A stretch of 64,000 nt of DNA from the NCBI RefSeq assembly GCF_029688735.1, contig NZ_JARULD010000002.1:186001-250000 (forward strand), written 5' to 3'. The stretch comes from Qipengyuania flavescens. Lineage in GTDB: Bacteria; Pseudomonadota; Alphaproteobacteria; Sphingomonadales; Sphingomonadaceae. Both the position numbers and the translations under genes were made by a program. The first letter of the stretch is position 1. Every line of letters begins with the position of its first letter. A model generated the notes under the pieces. It searched no databases and was not told where the DNA came from. It saw only the letters and a program-made list of their open reading frames with translations. Shown here piece after piece: positions 57,271 to 64,000 of the stretch.

Positions 57271-58146
57271 TTACAGCGCTTCGGCGCCGGCGATGATTTC
57301 GATGAGTTCGGTGGTAATCGCGGCCTGGCGGCTGCGGTTGTACTGGATGGTGAGCTTCTGGATCAGGTCGCCCGCATTGCGCGTCGCGTTGTCCATGGCG
57401 GTCATCGAAGCACCCTGTTCGGAGGCTTCGCGCTCCAGCAACGAGCCGAACAGCTGCGTCTTGACGTAACGCGGCAGCAGTTCCTCGAGGATTTCCTCCT
57501 CGCCCGGTTCGTATTCCACCACGGCATCGCCGGCAGTGCCCGCATCGCCTTCGGGAGAAGGAACGGGGATGAGCTGGTCGACGGTCGGGTCCTGCGCCAG
57601 GGCCGACTTGAAGATCGGATAGACGAGGTGGGCGACGTCGAATTCGCCCTTCTCGAAACGCTCGATCAGATCGTCGGCGATCGCTTCGGCCTCTTCGAAG
57701 CCCGGCGTGCGGACGTCCGATGTGTCGAAATGCTTCTCGATCCGGTTGGCATAGTCGCGCTTGATCGGGGCGCGGCCCTTCTTGCCGACGAGGTAGAAGG
57801 ACACGTCCTTGCCCTCGGCGATCAGCTCGCGCGCCTTGGCCTTGGCGGCCTTGACGATATTCGCGTTGAGACCGCCACACAGGCCCTTGTCGGTGTTCAC
57901 GACCACCAGCAGGTGGCGCTTGTCCGATCCGGTGCCCTTGAGCAACTTGGGCGCACTATCGCCGCTCACCTTGCCGGCGAGGCTGGCCATCACGCCCGAC
58001 AGCCGCTCGGCATAGGGGCGTGCGGCTTCGGCAGCGGCTTGCGCACGGCGCAGCTTGGCCGCCGCGACCATCTGCTTGGCCTTGGTGATCTTCTGGGTCG
58101 ATTTGACCGAGTTGATCCGGCCCTTGAGTTCCTTGAGGCTAGCCAT
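57271..58146 (-). CDS. atpG: F1 ATP synthase gamma subunit
   Basis: A 291-residue gamma subunit, the central rotor shaft. The N-terminal helix [20 protein letters not shown] and the C-terminal helix [20 protein letters not shown] are diagnostic, with [17 protein letters not shown] in the middle. Length is normal for the family. It starts 24 bases after the atpA stop. Confidence 0.98.
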   Translation of the reverse strand: MASLKELKGRINSVKSTQKITKAKQMVAAAKLRRAQAAAEAARPYAERLSGVMASLAGKVSGDSAPKLLKGTGSDKRHLLVVVNTDKGLCGGLNANIVKAAKAKARELIAEGKDVSFYLVGKKGRAPIKRDYANRIEKHFDTSDVRTPGFEEAEAIADDLIERFEKGEFDVAHLVYPIFKSALAQDPTVDQLIPVPSPEGDAGTAGDAVVEYEPGEEEILEELLPRYVKTQLFGSLLEREASEQGASMTAMDNATRNAGDLIQKLTIQYNRSRQAAITTELIEIIAGAEAL

Positions 58147-58170
58147 TTCGGCTCCCTTATCTCGTCAGGC

Positions 58171-59712
<1,542 letters not shown>

Positions 59713-60267
59713 TTAAGCCTTCATGGCCTGGGAGAGCGAATTGAGACGGGTGCGGATCGAGCCGTCGATGCGCTTCGATCCGATGGTGACGACGAGGCCG
59801 CCGAGCAGCTCGGGATCGACCTTCGTGGAAAGCTTGACCGTGCGGCCTTCGCGGGCCGTCAGCTTGGTCTTGAGATCTGCCAGCTGCGCATCGGTCAGCG
59901 CATGGGCGCTGGTGACTTCGGCAGTCACTTCGCCGCGCTGGGCCGCGGCGATGGCGCGGAAGGCGCGGATGACCTGCGGCAGCTGCGACAGGCGGCGGTT
60001 CTGTGCCAGCACGCCGAGGAAGTTCTGCGTCAGCTCGCTCAGCCCCATGATCGCGGAAACGCCCCACAGCGCCTTTTCGGCGGCTGCGCGCGAGATCTTG
60101 GGATTGGTCGTGAGGGCGGCGAGCTCGGGCGATTCGTGCAGCCCGGCTTCGAGCTTTTCGAGATCCGATTCGACTGCGGTGACCGTGCCGGCCTCGCTTG
60201 CGAGATCGAACAGGGCCGAGGCGTAACGGCCTGCCAGGCTAGCCTGAATACCGGCGGAAATATCCAC
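59713..60267 (-). CDS. atpH: F1 ATP synthase delta subunit
   Basis: A 184-residue delta subunit (OSCP), which joins F1 to the peripheral stalk. It opens with [20 protein letters not shown], has [20 protein letters not shown] in the middle and ends with the family signature [20 protein letters not shown]. The start is GTG at 60267 with AAGAGGA upstream; in-frame ATGs further upstream would give an implausible basic extension. It is the first gene of the F1 operon, whose promoter must lie within 60268-60463. Confidence 0.95.
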   Translation of the reverse strand: MDISAGIQASLAGRYASALFDLASEAGTVTAVESDLEKLEAGLHESPELAALTTNPKISRAAAEKALWGVSAIMGLSELTQNFLGVLAQNRRLSQLPQVIRAFRAIAAAQRGEVTAEVTSAHALTDAQLADLKTKLTAREGRTVKLSTKVDPELLGGLVVTIGSKRIDGSIRTRLNSLSQAMKA

Positions 60268-60463
60268 GCGCTTGAGGTCCTCTTGGGTCCGGAGAAAACT
60301 TTGTGCGTCCCGACCGGTTGCAGGCGACGGAACACATCGCCCCGGCAGGGTCGGCGCGCGCCTAGCAAAGGGTCTTTCCAAAGGCAAGCCGACTCCGGCC
60401 CGGATTCTGGACTCCTTGCGCAAGCGGCGTAGAAAGCTCGGGGAGAGTTGGGAGAGAGATGCA

Positions 60464-61294
60464 ATGGAGATGGTGCCGCTGGCCCCGAAGTGCGGGGTGG
60501 AGATCACAGGCGTCCGATTGAGCGAGGCCGAGGGCAATGCGCTCGATGCGATCCGCACGGCGATCTACGAGCACGGCGTGGCACTGTTTCGCGGGCAGGA
60601 CGATTTCACGCCGGAAGCGCATATCGCCTTTGCCAAGCGCTGGGGCGGGATCGACATCAACAACTATTTCCCGCTGACCGACGAACATCCCGAGATCGCC
60701 GTGGTCCGCAAGGCGGCCGACCAGCAGACCAATATCGGCGGCGACTGGCACACCGACCATTCATACGACCAGGTCCCCGCGATGGGATCGATCCTCGTTG
60801 CGCGCACCTTGCCGCCGAGTGGTGGCGACACGCTGTTCGCGCATATGGGCGCGGCTTACGACGCGTTGCCGGACGATCTCAAGCATGAGATCGAGGGGCT
60901 GGAGGCGTTCCACACCGCCGACCATATCTACAAGGCCGACGGGCTCTATGCGAAAACCGACATGGGTCGCGAGCTTCGCGGACACGATCTGAAAACCGGC
61001 GCGACGCATCCGGTGGTGATCCGCCACCCCGTCACAGGCCGCAAGCTGCTGTATGTCAACCGCGCCTTTACGGTGCACATCGTCGGCATGACGCGCGAGG
61101 AGAGCCTGCCACTGCTTACCCGCCTCTATGCCGAGGCGCTGGCGGCGGATAACACCTGCCGCGTTCAATGGGAGCCGGGCGCGGTGGCGATTTGGGACAA
61201 TCGCACGACCTGGCACAATGCGCTGAACGACTATCAGGGCCATGCCCGCGAGATGCATCGCATCACGCTGAGCGGAGAAGCGCTGGCGGCGTGA
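60464..61294 (+). CDS. TauD/TfdA family Fe(II)/2-oxoglutarate dioxygenase
   Basis: A 276-residue dioxygenase of the TauD/TfdA family. The iron triad is visible: DWHTDHSY supplies His96 and Asp98, and EMHRITLSG near the C-terminus the distal His. The 2-oxoglutarate-binding Arg follows in the same segment, and [18 protein letters not shown] is typical. These enzymes hydroxylate taurine, sulfonates, chlorophenoxyacetates or related acids; without transport genes nearby the substrate is open. ATG at 60464 follows GGAGAGA. It is divergent from atpH. Confidence 0.92.
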   Translation: MEMVPLAPKCGVEITGVRLSEAEGNALDAIRTAIYEHGVALFRGQDDFTPEAHIAFAKRWGGIDINNYFPLTDEHPEIAVVRKAADQQTNIGGDWHTDHSYDQVPAMGSILVARTLPPSGGDTLFAHMGAAYDALPDDLKHEIEGLEAFHTADHIYKADGLYAKTDMGRELRGHDLKTGATHPVVIRHPVTGRKLLYVNRAFTVHIVGMTREESLPLLTRLYAEALAADNTCRVQWEPGAVAIWDNRTTWHNALNDYQGHAREMHRITLSGEALAA

Positions 61295-61456
61295 GATTCA
61301 GTCGATGAGAGAGTCATCTGTTTTGTTTCGCCTTTAGCGAACTAAAGTTTTCGAGGGTTACATTTCGAAACTGGTATGACTAGCAAACACGCTGTTTCTG
61401 ATTGGCGATGACAGCTCCACGTACTTAACTTATCGACGCGGGATAACGAGAAAGCG

Positions 61457-61765
61457 ATGCTGAAGCTGACATTTCCCAGATCGCATCAGTTGGAAGACCT
61501 GCGACCTTTGTATGAAGAGTTCAAATTAGCCCATCCTGCGGTCTTCGATGAGTTTAGGAAGCGAGGCAAAGCTTACAGAGATGGTACGGTTCCAGTACCC
61601 GAGGAATATTCTGAGGATCCCGTCTATTCCAAAGCTCTGGACTCGGTTTCGTCCTTCTTGAAATCCAGAACTCAGTGGGAATTTCCTTCGGCACTCACCG
61701 CCGCCTTCATGGACTTTAGGAGGCTATTGGAGCGCGAACTCGATATGCTGACTGACGACAACTGA
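61457..61765 (+). CDS. Hypothetical protein, low-GC orphan
   Basis: A 102-residue soluble, helical, acidic protein (LEDLRPLYEEFKLAHPAVFD, SFLKSRTQWEFPSALTAAFM) with no recognised domain. The ATG follows AACGAGAAAG. GC content is far lower than in the neighbours, and it lies between a TauD-type gene and a repeat element, which suggests acquisition. The 162-base stretch before it is AT-rich and probably holds its promoter, though no clear -35/-10 pair is seen. Confidence 0.65.
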   Translation: MLKLTFPRSHQLEDLRPLYEEFKLAHPAVFDEFRKRGKAYRDGTVPVPEEYSEDPVYSKALDSVSSFLKSRTQWEFPSALTAAFMDFRRLLERELDMLTDDN

Positions 61766-61783
61766 TCGAGTGACTCGTCGTAG

Positions 61784-61884
61784 GTTATTGCGAGCGGCGA
61801 AGCCGCGCAGCGGTCGAGCATCAAAAGTGTCGTGCGGGTCAAGCCTACTGGATTGCTTCGTCGCCTTCGACACCTCGCAATGAC
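61784..61884. repeat. 101-base intergenic repeat element with terminal inverted repeats
   Basis: Ends 61784-61794 (GTTATTGCGAG) and 61874-61884 (CTCGCAATGAC) are inverted repeats with one mismatch. A CGGC-GAA-GCCG hairpin (61795-61805) lies just inside. The ATTGCGAG...GATTGCTTCG...CTCGCAATGAC pattern is one I recognise from dispersed intergenic repeats in sphingomonads. It is non-coding. Confidence 0.75.
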
Positions 61885-61892
61885 AGAAACTT

Positions 61893-63449
61893 TTAGTTAC
61901 GCTCGCTGCACTCGTAGACCAGCCGCTCGTTCGCCTGACGCGGGAGTTGGCCGAGCACTTCGGTCTGCAAGTCGCCGAGCTGGCTTGCAGCATTCTCCGC
62001 GCCGCAGACGGGGGCCTTGTACTTGCCGCGCGCTTCGCGGGCTTCGGCCATCGCGCTGCGCGGCAGGAGGTAGCGTTCGACGCGGTAGATGCGGCGGTCG
62101 GGATCGAAGCTGTTGACCGATACCGCGTCCTCGGAGTTCGGCACGAAGACGCGGCTCCAGGTGCCGCCGGAGAAGCCGTATTGCGTGCGTTCGTTGACGC
62201 AGCCGCCCTCGGCCCAGTCGAAGCTGAGGTCCTGTGCCTCGGCGCTGGTGATGCGGCTGCGTTCAGGCAGGAGCGTGCATTGCAGGGCGAGGTCGCCGGT
62301 AAACGGCTCTTCGGAAGAGCCGGGTTCGCTATCTTCCTGCATTGCAGCGGCGACACGGCGATCGATCTCGTCAAGGCCAGGGCGGGTTAGGTAGGCAGCG
62401 ATGGCTGCGAGCACCGCGACGGCAGCGGCAACCGCGACGAGCCGCATGCGGGTTTCATCGCGCTCTTCCGAATTGTAGATAGCAATAGCCCACTGGCCCA
62501 GGGCGAAGGCGACCAGCAGCAGCACGAAGGCGAGAAAAACGCGGTCCTCCCGCTCGGTCATCACCGCCTGTTCGGCCTCTAACTGCGCGCGCTCGCGCTT
62601 GGTGCGGCTGGCTTCGGCGCGCTGGGCGAGGTCCTGCCGCGCGGCCTGCTGTTCGCGTTCGATCCGCTCGCGCTCCGCTGCATCGAGATCGGCCATGGAG
62701 CGGCACGGGCGCTCGTTGACGCGCGGCGTCACGTCGTTGGCGCGCAGGAACGGCAGCAGTTCGCGCATGGATACGGCGAAGAAGAACTCCGCATCGCCGC
62801 CTTCGTTGTCCGCTCCGAAACTGTTCACACCGAGCACGCGGCCGCAGGTGTCGAGCAACGGTCCGCCAGAATTACCGCGCGCGATGGGTGCGGTGTGGAG
62901 GATCGTGTCGAACTGGCGGCTGGGGCGGGTGCCCGAGATGAAGCCCCGGCTCTTCACCGGCGGCTGGCTGCGGAAGATGTCGCCGATCTCCAGTCCCTGC
63001 GCGCGGTCGACATTCATGGGATAGCCGACGCTGGTCACTTCGCCGCTATCGGGCGGCGCGCCGCCGGCTAGCGCAAGCGGTGGCAGGCGCAGGTTTCCGC
63101 CGGTAATGCGGATCAGCGCGAGATCGTTCTTGGGCGAGGCTGCGATCAGCCGGCCATAGGTCGCCTCGCCGCCGCCATTCGGCACGATGCCGATCTGCAG
63201 TCCCGAATCGCGCACCGCATCGCGCACGACATGGGCATTGGTGACGACTGTGTCGCTCGACACCGCGAAACCGGTGCCGTGGCTGATCGGATAGAGCTCT
63301 CCGTCGCCGTCTTCGCCGATGATGATGACGCGCACCACGCCGCGCGCCGCCGCGTCGATATCGGCGGCATCGGCATGCGCGACCATTGGCGTGAGAAGCG
63401 CCGTGACCAGCGTCGTGACCAGTGCGAGATATGCGAGAATGCGTCCCAT
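61893..63449 (-). CDS. Membrane-anchored trypsin-like serine protease
   Basis: A 518-residue exported protease. Signal peptide (ALVTTLVTALLTPMVAHA), then an S1/DegP-like domain (about residues 30-225) with His in VVTNAHVVRDA, Asp in SPKNDLALIRI and Ser in APIARGNSGGPLLD. There is no PDZ domain. Instead a charged coiled coil (about 250-300; ERERIEREQQAARQDLAQRA) leads to two TM spans (VFLAFVLLLVAFALGQWAIA and VAVAAAVAVLAAIAAYL). A Cys-containing C-terminal domain of about 130 residues follows. ATG at 63449. The function may be envelope quality control; the substrate is unknown. Confidence 0.88.
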   Translation of the reverse strand: MGRILAYLALVTTLVTALLTPMVAHADAADIDAAARGVVRVIIIGEDGDGELYPISHGTGFAVSSDTVVTNAHVVRDAVRDSGLQIGIVPNGGGEATYGRLIAASPKNDLALIRITGGNLRLPPLALAGGAPPDSGEVTSVGYPMNVDRAQGLEIGDIFRSQPPVKSRGFISGTRPSRQFDTILHTAPIARGNSGGPLLDTCGRVLGVNSFGADNEGGDAEFFFAVSMRELLPFLRANDVTPRVNERPCRSMADLDAAERERIEREQQAARQDLAQRAEASRTKRERAQLEAEQAVMTEREDRVFLAFVLLLVAFALGQWAIAIYNSEERDETRMRLVAVAAAVAVLAAIAAYLTRPGLDEIDRRVAAAMQEDSEPGSSEEPFTGDLALQCTLLPERSRITSAEAQDLSFDWAEGGCVNERTQYGFSGGTWSRVFVPNSEDAVSVNSFDPDRRIYRVERYLLPRSAMAEAREARGKYKAPVCGAENAASQLGDLQTEVLGQLPRQANERLVYECSERN

Positions 63450-63555
63450 CGGCTGGCGCTTTTGGCGGGCATTGGCTTTGATCGCAAGGTGCGGGATGCA
63501 GCTCTGCGCAAGCTGTTCTAGCCAGATAGTGAAATCGGCTATGGAGGACGATGCG

Positions 63556-64000
63556 ATGATCGGTGACGACGAAGCCTGGGCCGCGGTGAAGCGGCGCGAC
63601 CGCGCCTTCGACGGGCGCTTCGTCACGGGTGTGCTCAGCACGGGCATCTATTGTCGCCCGTCCTGCGCTGCACGCCATCCCCGGCGCGACAATGTGCGCT
63701 TCTTCGCCAGCGGTGTCGAGGCACGGGCGGTGGGCCTCCGCGCCTGCAAGCGCTGCCTCCCAGATGACGTCGCGCGCGACGAGGCGGCAGTGCTTGCGGC
63801 TATCGACGAGATCCGCAGCGCAGCGGAGGTGCCGACGCTGGAGGAATTGGGCGCTATCGTCGGCTATTCCCCGGCGCATTTCCAGCGGGTGTTCAAGCGG
63901 GCCACCGGCCTGTCGCCCGCAGCCTATGCGCGCGCGCTTCGTGAAGAGCGCGTTCGTGACGCGCTTGGGGAAAGCGAGAGCGTCACGGATGCGATTTACG
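63556..64000 (+). CDS. ada: Ada-type methyltransferase/regulator (5' part, cut by window end)
   Basis: The first 148 residues of an Ada protein, which repairs alkylated DNA phosphates and activates its own regulon. The N-terminal Ada zinc domain has GIYCRPSCAARHPRRDN and ACKRCLP; Cys33, Cys37, Cys64 and Cys67 correspond to the E. coli zinc ligands including the methyl-accepting Cys38. An AraC-type helix-turn-helix follows (LEELGAIVGYSPAHFQRVFK). The C-terminal O6-alkylguanine transferase domain, if present, is beyond the window. I prefer ATG 63556, which has GGAGGA seven bases upstream, over the in-frame ATG at 63541. Confidence 0.93.
   Translation, partial: MIGDDEAWAAVKRRDRAFDGRFVTGVLSTGIYCRPSCAARHPRRDNVRFFASGVEARAVGLRACKRCLPDDVARDEAAVLAAIDEIRSAAEVPTLEELGAIVGYSPAHFQRVFKRATGLSPAAYARALREERVRDALGESESVTDAIY

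Overview
The window comes from a GC-rich alphaproteobacterium. I infer Sphingomonadales, most likely Erythrobacteraceae, from three things: a circularly permuted two-piece tmRNA gene (an alphaproteobacterial trait), a large TonB-dependent receptor, and the mix of housekeeping clusters. It is essentially chromosomal core. I saw no insertion sequence, prophage, CRISPR array, rRNA or tRNA. Two intergenic repeat elements, a 28-base inverted repeat and a few lower-GC genes are the only accessory-looking material.

Layout. 1-8.2 kb: the 5' end of a PutP-type symporter, a GT4-type glycosyltransferase, an SDR coupled to an eight-helix membrane protein, BipA/TypA, and a TonB-dependent receptor closed by a clear terminator. 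8.2-13.2 kb: a YbbP/YbbA-type ABC exporter divergent from a TesA-type esterase, then RecF. 13.3-14.1 kb: a short operon with an almost consensus sigma-54 promoter, two paralogous 38-39 residue membrane peptides and a PspC-domain protein. This looks like a reduced phage-shock-type envelope stress operon and is the most interesting item here. 14.1-17.7 kb: LemA, two TPM-domain proteins, a Nudix hydrolase and an SDR on the minus strand. 17.8-18.9 kb: MscL, a long inverted repeat and ssrA. 19-26 kb: two small membrane proteins, an arginine succinyltransferase block (astA, astB, M20 hydrolase) in which every junction is a GTGA overlap, then malate synthase G coupled to a transglutaminase-like gene.

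26-32 kb: the classic lptD-surA-pdxA-rsmA block of outer-membrane biogenesis plus vitamin B6 and rRNA methylation. 32-36.4 kb: pepA, a DUF2256 protein, holC, two paralogous lipoproteins, ndk and an NTF2-like protein. 36.4-42.6 kb: a sulfotransferase, purN-purM, and divergently a DUF2066 protein, HdaA, CysE and a DUF2794 protein. 42.6-49.5 kb: a membrane protein, an SDR, phosphoglycolate phosphatase, GlmU, a small HNH protein and an S9 prolyl oligopeptidase.

49.5-55 kb: an envelope glycosylation module (two multi-spanning GT-C-like proteins, a SAM methyltransferase, a GtrA-type flippase and a GT2 polyprenyl-phosphate sugar transferase). 55-60.3 kb: the F1 ATP synthase operon atpHAGDC, with a small lipoprotein gene inserted between atpG and atpD. 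60.4-64 kb: a TauD-type dioxygenase, a low-GC orphan, a 101-base repeat element, a membrane-anchored trypsin-like protease and the 5' part of ada.

Starts were chosen from ribosome binding sites, start/stop overlaps and family lengths. Several true starts are GTG or TTG. All family assignments rest on motif recognition without database searches.
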